Assembly (NCBI RefSeq): GCF_028198165.1
Contig: NZ_CP116339.1
Location: 1,097,001 to 1,161,000, forward strand
DNA: 64,000 nt
Source of the DNA: Pseudoxanthomonas sp. JBR18
Lineage (GTDB): Bacteria; Pseudomonadota; Gammaproteobacteria; Xanthomonadales; Xanthomonadaceae
Direction: 5' to 3'
The notes beneath the pieces are model-generated. The model was not told where the DNA came from. It was given only the letters and a program-made list of their open reading frames with translations, and ran no database searches. Positions within the stretch are counted from its first letter, which is position 1; the number at the start of each line of letters is the position of its first letter. Both the position numbers and the translations under genes were made by a program. This document shows positions 7,045 through 17,070 of the stretch, in pieces.

Positions 7045-8448
7045 ATGCTGCTTTACGAGACCATCGCCACCGGCCTGCGCCGGCAGATCGCCCAGGGCAC
7101 GCTGCGCGCCGGCGAGCGCTTGCCGTCGGTGCGCCAGCTCGCCCGGGCACACCAGATCAGCCCGGCCACGGCGGTACAGGCCTGCCTGCAGCTGGAGCGC
7201 GAAGGTCTGGTGCAGGCACGACCGCGCTCGGGCTACTTCGTCCATGCCGCGCCCTCTGCCGCCCCGATCGCATCGGCGCCACGCCGACGCGCGCCAGGCA
7301 TGGTTGACAACCCTGCGCTGCAGGATCTGCTGGAGCTGCCCGAACGTCCCGGCCTGCTGCCCCTGCACGCGGCGGTCGCCGATGCATCGTTGTTGCCCCA
7401 CGCCGCGTTGAGCGCGGCGCTGGCCCGCGTGCTGCGACGGCGTCCGACCGCGAGCTTCGACTACGCGCCACCGCAGGGCGACGCGGCGCTGCGCCGCCGG
7501 ATCGCCCTGCGCTACGAACAGATCGGCACGCCGATGACGGCCGAGGAAGTCGTGGTCACCGCCGGGGCGATGGAGGCGATCAGCCTGGCGCTGCGTACGG
7601 TCACCGCGCCGGGCGACGTGGTGCTTGTCGAGACCCCGACCTACTACGGCATCCTGCAGGCAATCGCCGCGCTGCGCCTGAAGGTGCTGGAAGTCCCCAG
7701 CCGCCTGGGCAATGGCATCGACGTGGCGCGACTGGACCGCCTGCTGCAGCACACGCCAGTGCGCGCGGCGGTGCTGGTGCCGAATTTCAGCAATCCCACC
7801 GGCGGCCTGACCTCCGATGTGGACAAGGCGGCACTGGTGGCCAGCTGCGCGCGCCATGGCACGGTGGTGATCGAGGACGACATCTATGGCGAGCTGGCGT
7901 GGTCCGGGCAGCGCCCGTTGCCGCTGCGCCATTGGGACACCACCGGCAAGGTGATCACCTGCGGCTCGTTCTCCAAGACGCTGGCGCCAGGGTTGCGCGT
8001 AGGCTGGCTCGCCGGCGCGGGCTGGACCGATGCGCTGACGCGCGCCAAATACTTTTCCAGCTGCAGCAGCGCCAGCCTGCCGCAGCTGGCCGTGGCCGAT
8101 TACCTCGCCCGCCACGGCCTGGAGCGGCATCTGCGAAAGCTGCGGCGCACGGTGGCCGACAACGGCCAGCGCATGCGCGACGCCATCGTCCGCCACTGGC
8201 CTGAGGGAACCCGTTGCAGTGCGCCCAGCGGTGGCCTGTCGCTGTGGCTGCAGCTGCCGCCGGGCGGCGACGGGCAGGCGCTGTTCGAAGCGGCGCTGGC
8301 CGACAACATCGGTATCTCGCCCGGCACCCTGTTCTCCAGCCGCGGCGACTACGGCGACTGCGTGCGCCTGAGCTGCGGCCTGCCCTGGGATGCGCGCCTG
8401 GAAGCCGCGCTGCGCCACCTGGGCACCCTGGCCAGCACCCAACTTTGA
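7045..8448 (+). CDS. MocR-type GntR/aminotransferase-fold transcriptional regulator
   Basis: This is a 467-residue fusion. Residues 1-70 form a GntR winged helix (GLRRQIAQGTLRAGERLPSVRQLA). The rest, after a short linker, is a fold-type I aminotransferase domain with an NFSNPTGG motif and the PLP-lysine region GSFSKTLAPGLRVGW. PdxR, GabR and TauR have this design and use PLP or an external aldimine as effector. The ATG at 7045 begins MLLYETIA; the GTG at 7018 is less likely. Its obvious target is the divergent EamA transporter. Confidence 0.85.
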   Translation: MLLYETIATGLRRQIAQGTLRAGERLPSVRQLARAHQISPATAVQACLQLEREGLVQARPRSGYFVHAAPSAAPIASAPRRRAPGMVDNPALQDLLELPERPGLLPLHAAVADASLLPHAALSAALARVLRRRPTASFDYAPPQGDAALRRRIALRYEQIGTPMTAEEVVVTAGAMEAISLALRTVTAPGDVVLVETPTYYGILQAIAALRLKVLEVPSRLGNGIDVARLDRLLQHTPVRAAVLVPNFSNPTGGLTSDVDKAALVASCARHGTVVIEDDIYGELAWSGQRPLPLRHWDTTGKVITCGSFSKTLAPGLRVGWLAGAGWTDALTRAKYFSSCSSASLPQLAVADYLARHGLERHLRKLRRTVADNGQRMRDAIVRHWPEGTRCSAPSGGLSLWLQLPPGGDGQALFEAALADNIGISPGTLFSSRGDYGDCVRLSCGLPWDARLEAALRHLGTLASTQL

Positions 8449-8467
8449 ACGCAAGACGTGCGAATTC

Positions 8468-9148
8468 ATGACTGACAAGACCCAACTCATCCTGGCCTGG
8501 AGTGGCGGCAAGGATTCGGCGTGGACGCTGCATGCGCTGCGCCAGCGCGATGACGTGGAGGTCGTCGCGCTGCTGACCACGATCACCGCCGAATACGACC
8601 GCGCCTCGATGCAGGGCGTGCGCCGGCAAGTCATCCGCGCGCAGGCCATTGCCGCCGGTCTGCCGCTGATCGAACAGGACATCGCCGCCGGCGGCGACAA
8701 CGCCGGTTACGACGCCGCGATGGCCAACGCATTGCAGCGCGCCCAAGCGCGGTGGCCGGCGCTGCGCACCGCCGCGTTCGGCGATCTGTTTCTGCAGGAC
8801 ATTCGAGACTACCGCGTGCAGCGCCTCGGCGCGCTGGGCTGGGAGGTGGTGACGCCGCTGTTCGGCTTGGAGACCGCCGGCCTGGCGCGCACGATGCTGG
8901 CCGGCGGCCTGCGCGCCGGCCTGTGCTGCGTGGACACGACCCAACTGGACGCGGGCGTTGCCGGACACGATTTCGATCACGCGCTGCTGGAGGCCCTGCC
9001 CGCCTCGGTCGACCCCTGCGGCGAGCGCGGGGAGTTCCATACCTGCGTGTGGGACGGGCCGATGTTCAACGCACCGATCGCCCTGCGCCGCGGCCAGACG
9101 GTGCTGCGCGACGGACGTTTTGCCTATACCGACTGGCTGCTCGCCTGA
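8468..9148 (+). CDS. Diphthine--ammonia ligase-like PP-loop ATPase
   Basis: This 226-residue protein has the ATP pyrophosphatase loop SGGKDS at about residues 13-18 and the family segment LFGLETAGLARTML. It belongs to the ATP_bind_4/Dph6 family. In eukaryotes and archaea, Dph6 completes diphthamide on EF2. Bacteria lack diphthamide, so the bacterial homologue presumably amidates or activates another substrate. It starts 19 nt after the MocR regulator and may be co-transcribed with it. Confidence 0.75.
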   Translation: MTDKTQLILAWSGGKDSAWTLHALRQRDDVEVVALLTTITAEYDRASMQGVRRQVIRAQAIAAGLPLIEQDIAAGGDNAGYDAAMANALQRAQARWPALRTAAFGDLFLQDIRDYRVQRLGALGWEVVTPLFGLETAGLARTMLAGGLRAGLCCVDTTQLDAGVAGHDFDHALLEALPASVDPCGERGEFHTCVWDGPMFNAPIALRRGQTVLRDGRFAYTDWLLA

Positions 9149-9197
9149 GTGTCACCTCCACGCCCGCGCCCATGGCGCTCCGGCGTCGCTGGCCACC

Positions 9198-10028
9198 TCA
9201 GCCGCGCAGGGCGGCAGCGTGGTGGGCGATGTGCTCGCCGATGAAGCTGGCCATGAAGTAGTAGCTGTGGTCGTAGCCGGGCTGCATGCGCACCGTGACC
9301 GGGTAGCCGGCCTGCTCGGCGGCCTGCACGAACAGCTGCGGCTTGAGCTGGCCTTCCAGGAACTCATCGGCGTCGCCCTGGTCGATCAGCAGCGGCAGGT
9401 GCGGCGTGGAGGTCCTGACCAGTTCGGTGGCGTCGTAGGCCTTCCAGGCGGCGCGGTCCTCGCCCAGGTAGGCGGTGAAGGCCTTCTCGCCCCACGGCAC
9501 CTGCGTGGGCGCCACGATCGGCGAGAACGCCGAGACGCTGCGGTAGCGCTGCGGGTTCTTCAGCGCGATCACCAACGCGCCGTGGCCGCCCATCGAGTGA
9601 CCGGAGATCGAGCGCGCGTCGGTGGCCGGGAAATGCGCTTCGACCAGCGCCGGCAATTCCTCGACGATGTAGTCGTACATGCGGTAATGCGCTGCCCACG
9701 GCTGCTGGGTGGCGTTGACGTAGAAGCCGGCCCCCTTGCCCAGGTCGTAGCCGTCCGCATCGGCGACATCGTCGCCGCGCGGGCTGGTGTCGGGGGCGAC
9801 GATGATCACGCCATGCTCGGCGGCGTAGCGCTGCGCGCCGGCCTTGGTGATGAAGTTCTGTTCGGTGCAGGTCAGCCCGCTGAGCCAGTACAGGACCGGC
9901 AGCTTGCCGGTGGTGGCCTGCGGCGGCAGGTAGACGGCGAAGTTCATCTCGCAGTCCAGCACCGCCGAGCGATGCCGATACACGTCCTGCCAACCGCCGT
10001 TGACGGCGCGGTGTTCGATGCGTTCCAT
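9198..10028 (-). CDS. fghA: S-formylglutathione hydrolase
   Basis: This 276-residue alpha/beta hydrolase (esterase D family) hydrolyses S-formylglutathione to formate and glutathione, the last step of glutathione-dependent formaldehyde detoxification. The LSGLTCTEQNF segment forms the oxyanion region. The nucleophile is Ser145 in GHSMGGHG. A C-terminal PGYDHSYYF carries the catalytic histidine. It lies downstream of gfa in the same direction, separated by a hairpin, and belongs with frmA and frmR upstream. Confidence 0.93.
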   Translation of the reverse strand: MERIEHRAVNGGWQDVYRHRSAVLDCEMNFAVYLPPQATTGKLPVLYWLSGLTCTEQNFITKAGAQRYAAEHGVIIVAPDTSPRGDDVADADGYDLGKGAGFYVNATQQPWAAHYRMYDYIVEELPALVEAHFPATDARSISGHSMGGHGALVIALKNPQRYRSVSAFSPIVAPTQVPWGEKAFTAYLGEDRAAWKAYDATELVRTSTPHLPLLIDQGDADEFLEGQLKPQLFVQAAEQAGYPVTVRMQPGYDHSYYFMASFIGEHIAHHAAALRG

Positions 10029-10049
10029 GGGAATTCCTTGAAAAGGCGC

Positions 10050-10072
10050 GGCGGGCCGACGAGCGGCCCGCC
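10050..10072 (-). terminator. Hairpin between gfa and fghA
   Basis: A perfect 8-bp GGCGGGCC / GGCCCGCC stem with a 7-nt loop is followed, in the minus direction, by GCGCCTTTTC. It lies just upstream of the fghA ribosome-binding site, so it may reduce read-through from gfa or stabilise an mRNA end. Confidence 0.5.
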
Positions 10073-10086
10073 ACGCTTGGATTGCG

Positions 10087-10662
10087 CTACTGCAGCACGC
10101 CGCTGCGCTTGGCCACGTGGGTGGCGATGGCGTCCATCAACGGCGGGTTGAGGCAGTCGTAGGGTGGCAGCCCCAGCTCGCTGAGGCGGGCGCGCACATC
10201 GTCCATCTGCTCGGGCCGCGCACCGCCGCCCTCAATGATGGACGAGACGAACGCGGCAAAGCGCGGCTCCTCCCAGCCCGACTCGGGCGAGAGCTCCACG
10301 TGGATGAAGTCCAGCCCATAGAACGGGTGGTCCTTGTTCTCGATGCGGCCATACAGATGCGTACCGCAGGCCTTGCAGGCATGCCGCTGGATCGCCGCCT
10401 TTTCATCGACGATGGACAGCTTGCCTTCGTTGGCGGTGACGGCGAGCTTGTCGCGCGGCACCACGCCGACGACCGAGAACGCCGCTCCCTCGGGCTTCCA
10501 GCACTTGGTGCAGCCGCAGGCATGGTTGTGCGCGACATTGGAGTCGACCCTCACTTCGACCTTGTCGCTGCCGCACCTGCATTGCAGGGTGCCGCCACTG
10601 AAGCCTGCGGTTCCTTTCTTGACGCCTTGATCCACACTCGGATGTATCGATGGAGCGCTCAT
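10087..10662 (-). CDS. gfa: Glutathione-dependent formaldehyde-activating enzyme (Gfa)
   Basis: This 191-residue zinc protein is proposed to speed formation of S-hydroxymethylglutathione, or to act as a glutathione carrier. It has the Gfa cysteine pattern: CRCGS near residue 29, CGCTKC near residue 50, and CKACG near residue 97. The length is normal. It sits between frmA and fghA, fitting the pathway. An intrinsic terminator separates it from frmA, so gfa-fghA may have its own promoter or depend on read-through. Confidence 0.9.
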   Translation of the reverse strand: MSAPSIHPSVDQGVKKGTAGFSGGTLQCRCGSDKVEVRVDSNVAHNHACGCTKCWKPEGAAFSVVGVVPRDKLAVTANEGKLSIVDEKAAIQRHACKACGTHLYGRIENKDHPFYGLDFIHVELSPESGWEEPRFAAFVSSIIEGGGARPEQMDDVRARLSELGLPPYDCLNPPLMDAIATHVAKRSGVLQ

Positions 10663-10687
10663 CTGCTTCCTCCCGTGGTACAGACAG

Positions 10688-10713
10688 AAAAACGTGCGGA
10701 AGGCTTCCGCACG
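10688..10713 (-). terminator. Intrinsic terminator between frmA and gfa
   Basis: The CGTGCGGA / TCCGCACG stem (8 bp, extendable to 10) is followed on the minus strand by five U residues (A-run at 10688-10692). It lies 20 nt after the frmA stop and 26 nt before the gfa start, and would split the formaldehyde genes into frmRA and gfa-fghA units. Confidence 0.8.
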
Positions 10714-10733
10714 CCCAAGCGCACGGCGATGGA

Positions 10734-12183
<1,450 letters not shown>

Positions 12184-12197
12184 AGCGGCGGCCCTCG

Positions 12198-12214
12198 ATA
12201 CTCACCCCCAGTAT
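12198..12214. promoter_or_regulatory. FrmR operator
   Basis: On the minus strand the site reads ATACTGGGGGTGAGTAT, which is TACT, a G-tract and AGTA in the arrangement recognised by RcnR/FrmR tetramers. It is 15 nt upstream of the frmR start codon, where bound repressor would block initiation of frmRA. Confidence 0.8.
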
Positions 12215-12434
12215 ACGACGCCCATACCCGCCCACAAGCCCAACCGCACGGGGACGCGGCCTGGCGCAAAAGCGCGCAAGCAGGTGCCCGGGTCGAGACC
12301 GAACCGGGCGGGTCGTTGCCACCCCGGCCCGGCCAAAGACGGCACACGCCCGCCTGTCTGACGGCGCAACCTCCATGTCGATACTTTGCCGTCTTGACAA
12401 ACGCTGCCTACACTTGCGCGCTATCAATCCCGTC

Positions 12435-13169
12435 ATGAACGCCATCCTCGCTGACATGGACCCTGAATTTCGCATCCTGGTCGTTGACGACGACCCGGAT
12501 CTGCGCCGGCTCACCGTCGACTTCCTGATCGGCCACGGCTATCTCGTGGACGAGGCGGAGAGCGCCAAGGACATGTGGGAGATCCTGGAAAAGGGTCGCC
12601 CGGACCTGATCATCCTGGATGTGATGATGCCCGGCGAAGACGGCCTGAGCGTGGCGCGGCGGCTCAACTCCGGCAACGGGCCGGCCGTGCTGATGCTCAG
12701 CGCGCTGGGCAACGACACCGACCGCATCGTCGGCCTGGAAGTCGGCGCCGACGACTACCTGTCCAAGCCATGCAACCCGCGCGAGCTGCTGGCCCGCGTC
12801 CGTGCGCTGCTGCGCCGCCAGAAGGCCTTCGGCACGGCGCCTGAGGTGCGGGGCAGCCAGTACGAGTTCGGCGGCTGGCGCCTGGACGCGGTGCGCCGGG
12901 ACCTGCGCGATCCCAGCGGGACCTATATCACCCTGTCCGACGGCGAGTTCTCGCTGCTGCGGACCTTCGTCGAGCACCCCCAGCGCGTGCTCAGCCGCGA
13001 TCAGCTCCTGGACCTGGCCCGTGGCCGTGGCACCGAGGTCTTCGACCGCGCCATCGACAGCCAGGTCAGCCGCCTGCGCCGCAAGATCAATGGCCGCGGC
13101 CATGCCGAGCTGATCCGGACGGTCCGCAACGAAGGCTACATGCTGCTGCCAGCTGTCACACGTCTGTGA
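12435..13169 (+). CDS. OmpR-family response regulator
   Basis: This 244-residue two-domain regulator has a receiver with the acidic pair in ILVVDDDPD, phospho-acceptor Asp62 (ILDVMMPGEDG) and the conserved lysine in DDYLSKP. A winged-helix DNA-binding domain follows (LSDGEFSLLRTF...VSRLRRKI). ATG at 12435 is used; ATG at 12456 is equally possible. A TTGACA hexamer at about 12394 could be part of its promoter. Its stop overlaps the start of the sensor kinase, so the pair is one operon. Confidence 0.9.
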   Translation: MNAILADMDPEFRILVVDDDPDLRRLTVDFLIGHGYLVDEAESAKDMWEILEKGRPDLIILDVMMPGEDGLSVARRLNSGNGPAVLMLSALGNDTDRIVGLEVGADDYLSKPCNPRELLARVRALLRRQKAFGTAPEVRGSQYEFGGWRLDAVRRDLRDPSGTYITLSDGEFSLLRTFVEHPQRVLSRDQLLDLARGRGTEVFDRAIDSQVSRLRRKINGRGHAELIRTVRNEGYMLLPAVTRL

Positions 13170-14704
13170 TCCACGCGGCCGGAGGCCGCTCCGGCCGCTC
13201 GATCTTCTCCCGGACCTTCATGCTGCTTGCGGCAGCCTTGCTGCTGGCCCAGTGCATTGGGCTGGCGCTGCTGTTCATGCGTACGCCGGTCTACAACCCG
13301 CCGGTGCAACTGCCGGAAGTGGTCGCCCTGCTGTCCACGCGCATGCCGGCGTCGAGCAAGGACGTTTCGGTCAGCGACGAATCCACGCCCCCGGCCCCCA
13401 CCGACCGGATGGGGGTGGAAGACCCGCGCATGCGCGCGGTGCTGGCCGACTGGATGGGCCAGCCCGTGGCGCAGGTCCATTTCTACCGGCCCAAGCTCCA
13501 TGGCCTTGGCCAGGCGCCCCTGGACCAGCCGGAGATGGTGATTCCCCCACCGCTGCGCCATGGCCCGCCCTGGGCCAGGCGGACGCCACGCACCGAGCCG
13601 GACGGCGCGCCGTCCACGAGCACCCCGCGCGACGCCGCGCCCGCCCAGCCCGACCCGCCAGCGGACCTGACGGTCACCGATGCCCCAGTGACCCAGCCGG
13701 TGGGAACAGACAGCACCGAGGACGGCCGGGGCATGGCCTTCGGCCAACGTGACGTCCTGTCCGAAGGGTTCGTGGCGGCCGCACAGCAGACCGACGGTAG
13801 CTGGCGCGTGGTGCGCTACAACGGCCTGACCCTCTCCAATGTCTTCAAACTGCAGCTGGCGATCCTGTTCGCGCTGGGCCTGCTGCTCATGCTGCCGCTG
13901 GCGTGGTGGTTCTCACGGGCTTTGTCGGCTCCCATCCGGGAATTCGCCGCCGCCGCGGACCGACTGGGCCGCGACCCCGATGCGCCTCCGCTGGAGCGCC
14001 GCGGGCCGGCCGAGATCGTGCTGGCCACCGATTCGTTCAATGCCATGCAGGCCCGCCTGAGCCGGATGGTGGCCGAGCGCACGCACATGGTCGGCGCGAT
14101 CGCCCACGACCTGCGCACGCCGTTGGCACGCCTGGCCTTCCGCCTCAACGACATCGATTCGCCGCTGCGCGAGCGCGCCACGGCCGACATCGACGAGATG
14201 AAGCACATGATCACCGTGGCCCTGGAGTTCCTGCGCGACCAGTCGCGCAGCGGTCCACGCGAACGCGTGGATTTCCAGGATCTGGTCGAGAGCGTGGTCG
14301 ACGACGCCGCCGATATCGGACAGGACGTGGCCCTGGAACCCGGCGACAGCGCGATCCTGGACTGCGATCCCCTGGCGCTGCGGCGCGTGGTCGGCAACCT
14401 GATCGGCAACGCGGTGAAATACGGCAAGCGTGCCCGGGTGCGAGTCCGTCAGATCGACGGGCATGCGCGCCTGGAGATCGACGACGACGGCCCGGGCATC
14501 GATCCCAGGCTGGGCGACAAGCTGTTCATGCCGTTCTTTCGCGGCGAGAACTCACGCAACAAGGAAACCGGCGGGATCGGCCTGGGCCTGTCGGCTGCGC
14601 GCGCCATCGTCCTGGCCCATGGTGGCGAGATCGGCCTGACCAACCGCGAAGGCGGCGGCCTGCGCGCCTGGGTGACGCTGCCTCGGGCCAAGATCGAGCG
14701 CTGA
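13166..14704 (+). CDS. Two-component sensor histidine kinase with long periplasmic region
   Basis: This is a 512-residue inner-membrane kinase. TM1 spans about residues 18-37 and TM2 about 226-248. The roughly 185-residue periplasmic part has a low-complexity Pro/Thr/Asp/Arg stretch (about residues 120-180). A HAMP segment follows TM2. The H-box is AIAHDLRTPL with His314. The ATPase domain has NLIGNAVKYG, DDDGPGID and GGIGLGLSAA. The start is a GTG overlapping the TGA of the regulator gene. The stimulus is unknown. Confidence 0.88.
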   Translation: MIHAAGGRSGRSIFSRTFMLLAAALLLAQCIGLALLFMRTPVYNPPVQLPEVVALLSTRMPASSKDVSVSDESTPPAPTDRMGVEDPRMRAVLADWMGQPVAQVHFYRPKLHGLGQAPLDQPEMVIPPPLRHGPPWARRTPRTEPDGAPSTSTPRDAAPAQPDPPADLTVTDAPVTQPVGTDSTEDGRGMAFGQRDVLSEGFVAAAQQTDGSWRVVRYNGLTLSNVFKLQLAILFALGLLLMLPLAWWFSRALSAPIREFAAAADRLGRDPDAPPLERRGPAEIVLATDSFNAMQARLSRMVAERTHMVGAIAHDLRTPLARLAFRLNDIDSPLRERATADIDEMKHMITVALEFLRDQSRSGPRERVDFQDLVESVVDDAADIGQDVALEPGDSAILDCDPLALRRVVGNLIGNAVKYGKRARVRVRQIDGHARLEIDDDGPGIDPRLGDKLFMPFFRGENSRNKETGGIGLGLSAARAIVLAHGGEIGLTNREGGGLRAWVTLPRAKIER

Positions 14705-14741
14705 TCCAGCGTCTGCGCAAGCCCGACCCTCTGCGCAAGGC

Positions 14742-16106
14742 TCAGTAGGCGAACTCGCGGAACACCGGATCCACGCTGCCGCCCCACGCGCCGTGGAACA
14801 ACGCCAGCTTGCGCTCGGCCGCGGTCTGGCCGGCGTCGGCGATCTCCACCAGCGCATCCAGGAAGCCCGACTCGTCGGCGCCCTGCGCGTTGTGGATCGC
14901 GCGCCGGCGCAGGCCGGCCTGGGCGATCTTGAGCGCCTCGATGGCCAGTTCGCGCACCGTCGCGCCACGGAAGGGCAGCTTCAGCGCCTGGCGCGGCACG
15001 CCGTCGCGCAGCGCGTGGCGCTCTTCCCGGGTGAAGTCCTTGACCAGGTCCCAGGCCGCATCGAGCGCGGCATCGTCGTAGAGCAGGCCCACCCAGAACG
15101 CCGGCAGCGCGCACAGGCGATTCCAGGGACCACCGTCGGCGCCGCGCATTTCCAGAAACTTCTTCATGCGCACCTCCGGGAAGGCGGTGGTCATGTGGTC
15201 CGACCAGTCGCGCAGCGTCGGCAGCGCCCCAGGCAGGGCCGGCAGCTTGCCCTTGAGGAAATCGCGGAAGCTCTGGCCCGAGGCATCGTGGTAGATGCCG
15301 TCTCGGTAGGAGAAGTACATCGGCACGTCGAGCAGGTAGTCGACGTAGCGCTCGAAGCCGAAGCCATCCTCGAACACGAAATCCAGCATGCCGGTGCGAT
15401 CGGCGTCGGTGTCGGTCCAGATGTGCGAGCGGTAGCTCAGGTAGCCGTTGGGCTGGCCTTCGACGAACGGCGAATCGGCGAACAGCGCCGTGGCGATCGG
15501 TTGCAGCGCCAGCGAGACGCGGAACTTCTTCACCATGTCCGCCTCCGAGCCGTAGTCCAGGTTGACCTGCACCGTGCAGGTGCGGGTCATCATGTCCAGG
15601 CCGAGCTGGCCGACCTTGGGCATGTAGGACTTCATGATCTGGTAGCGGCCCTTGGGCATCCACGGCATCTGGTCGCGGCGCCACTTGGGCTGGAAGCCCA
15701 TGCCCAGGAAACCCAGCTGCAGCTCGTCAGCGACCGTGCGCACCTCCTTGAGGTGGGTCCCGACTTCCACGCAGGTCTGGTGGATGGTTTCCAGCGCCGC
15801 GCCGGACAGTTCCAGCTGACCGGCAGGCTCCAATGTCACCGAGGCACCGTCGCGCAGCAGGGCGATGGTGCGGCCATTCTCTTCCACCGGCTCCCAGCCG
15901 AAGCGGGTCAGGCCGCGAAGAAGCGCCTCGATGCCGCGCTCGCCGTCGAACGCTGGCGGATGCAGGTCGTCGGTGCGGAAGCCGAACTTCTCGTGCTCGG
16001 TGCCGATGCGCCAGTCCGCGCGCGGGCGTGCGCCGGCGGCGGAATATTCCACCAGCTGCGACAGGTCGGTGATCGGCGTATCGGCAACGTGGCTGGGGCT
16101 GGACAA
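14742..16106 (-). CDS. gshA: Glutamate--cysteine ligase, plant/proteobacterial type
   Basis: This 454-residue enzyme ligates glutamate and cysteine in the first, rate-limiting step of glutathione synthesis. It belongs to the GCS2 lineage of plants, alphaproteobacteria and xanthomonads, not the E. coli GshA lineage. Signatures are WRIGTEHEKFGF, MGFQPKW and TCTVQVNLDYGSEADM. The cytoplasmic product feeds the glutathione-dependent formaldehyde genes a few kilobases away. Its start at 16106 is followed upstream by a 267-bp spacer shared with the VIT gene, with no clear regulatory element. Confidence 0.93.
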   Translation of the reverse strand: MSSPSHVADTPITDLSQLVEYSAAGARPRADWRIGTEHEKFGFRTDDLHPPAFDGERGIEALLRGLTRFGWEPVEENGRTIALLRDGASVTLEPAGQLELSGAALETIHQTCVEVGTHLKEVRTVADELQLGFLGMGFQPKWRRDQMPWMPKGRYQIMKSYMPKVGQLGLDMMTRTCTVQVNLDYGSEADMVKKFRVSLALQPIATALFADSPFVEGQPNGYLSYRSHIWTDTDADRTGMLDFVFEDGFGFERYVDYLLDVPMYFSYRDGIYHDASGQSFRDFLKGKLPALPGALPTLRDWSDHMTTAFPEVRMKKFLEMRGADGGPWNRLCALPAFWVGLLYDDAALDAAWDLVKDFTREERHALRDGVPRQALKLPFRGATVRELAIEALKIAQAGLRRRAIHNAQGADESGFLDALVEIADAGQTAAERKLALFHGAWGGSVDPVFREFAY

Positions 16107-16373
16107 AGGGCGGCTCGCAATCGACGGTGGATGGGGTCGGGCGATCCGTGTCCGGCATGCACACCCTTCGCAAGGGCCGCACTATACCGGCCCGGCACCG
16201 CCAGATCGTTGCCCCTAGCCGGTTGCTGCATTCCATGGCCGGATGCAGCCGCGGTGGCGACGCCACGGCAGGCCAGCGATCGCATTCGGTTCGCATTCGC
16301 ACCAGGGATCGCACTCCGCGATGCCGGCGCCAGAGCCGCTACGCTCCGACCCTCCGCCGCCGGCCCCTCCACG

Positions 16374-17066
16374 ATGAAACAGACCCGCCACCATGAAACC
16401 CATCGCGCGCACCGCACCGGCTGGTTGCGCGCCGCGGTGCTGGGCGCCAACGACGGCGTCGTCTCGGTCGCCGGCCTGATGGTCGGGGTGGCCGCGGGGG
16501 GCGCCGGCGCGACCACGCTGCTGGCCACCGGCGTGGCCGGCCTGGTCGCGGGTGCGATGTCGATGGCCGCAGGCGAGTACGTGTCGGTCAGCACCCAGTC
16601 CGATACCGAGCGGGCCGACCTGGTGCTGGAAAAGCGCGAGCTGGACGAAGACCCCGCCAGCGAACTCGACGAGCTGGCCCGCATCTATGAGCAGCGGGGC
16701 CTGCAGCCGGCGCTGGCCCGGCAGGTCGCCCAGCAGTTGACCGAACACGATGCCCTGGGGGCCCATGCACGGGACGAACTGGGCATCACCGAGACCTTGC
16801 GCGCGCGTCCGGTCCAGGCGGCGGCCGCATCGGCCGCGGCGTTTGCCGCCGGGGCGATGCTGCCGCTGCTGGCCGCCATCGTGGTCGCCGACCACGCGCG
16901 CGTGGCCGTGGTCGTGGCGACCCTGGTCGCGCTGCTGGTCTCCGGCGGCCTGGCCGCGTGGGCTGGCGGCGCGCCGGTCCTGCGCGGCGCGCTGCGGGTG
17001 GCCTTCTGGGGCGCGCTGGCGATGGCCGCCGCGCACCTGATCGGGGGGCTGTTCCAGCTCGCCTGA
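16374..17066 (+). CDS. VIT/CCC1-family iron/manganese transporter
   Basis: This 230-residue membrane protein has about five helices: a first pair around residues 20-60, a central charged cytosolic metal-binding domain rich in Glu/Asp (about 70-145), and three C-terminal helices. Hallmarks are GANDGVVSVAGLMVGV and GAMSMAAGEYVSVSTQSDTE. The family moves Fe2+ or Mn2+ out of the cytoplasm. The ATG at 16374 gives the normal N-terminus. It is monocistronic and convergent with engB, 4 bp away. Confidence 0.88.
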   Translation: MKQTRHHETHRAHRTGWLRAAVLGANDGVVSVAGLMVGVAAGGAGATTLLATGVAGLVAGAMSMAAGEYVSVSTQSDTERADLVLEKRELDEDPASELDELARIYEQRGLQPALARQVAQQLTEHDALGAHARDELGITETLRARPVQAAAASAAAFAAGAMLPLLAAIVVADHARVAVVVATLVALLVSGGLAAWAGGAPVLRGALRVAFWGALAMAAAHLIGGLFQLA

Positions 17067-17070
17067 CGCC

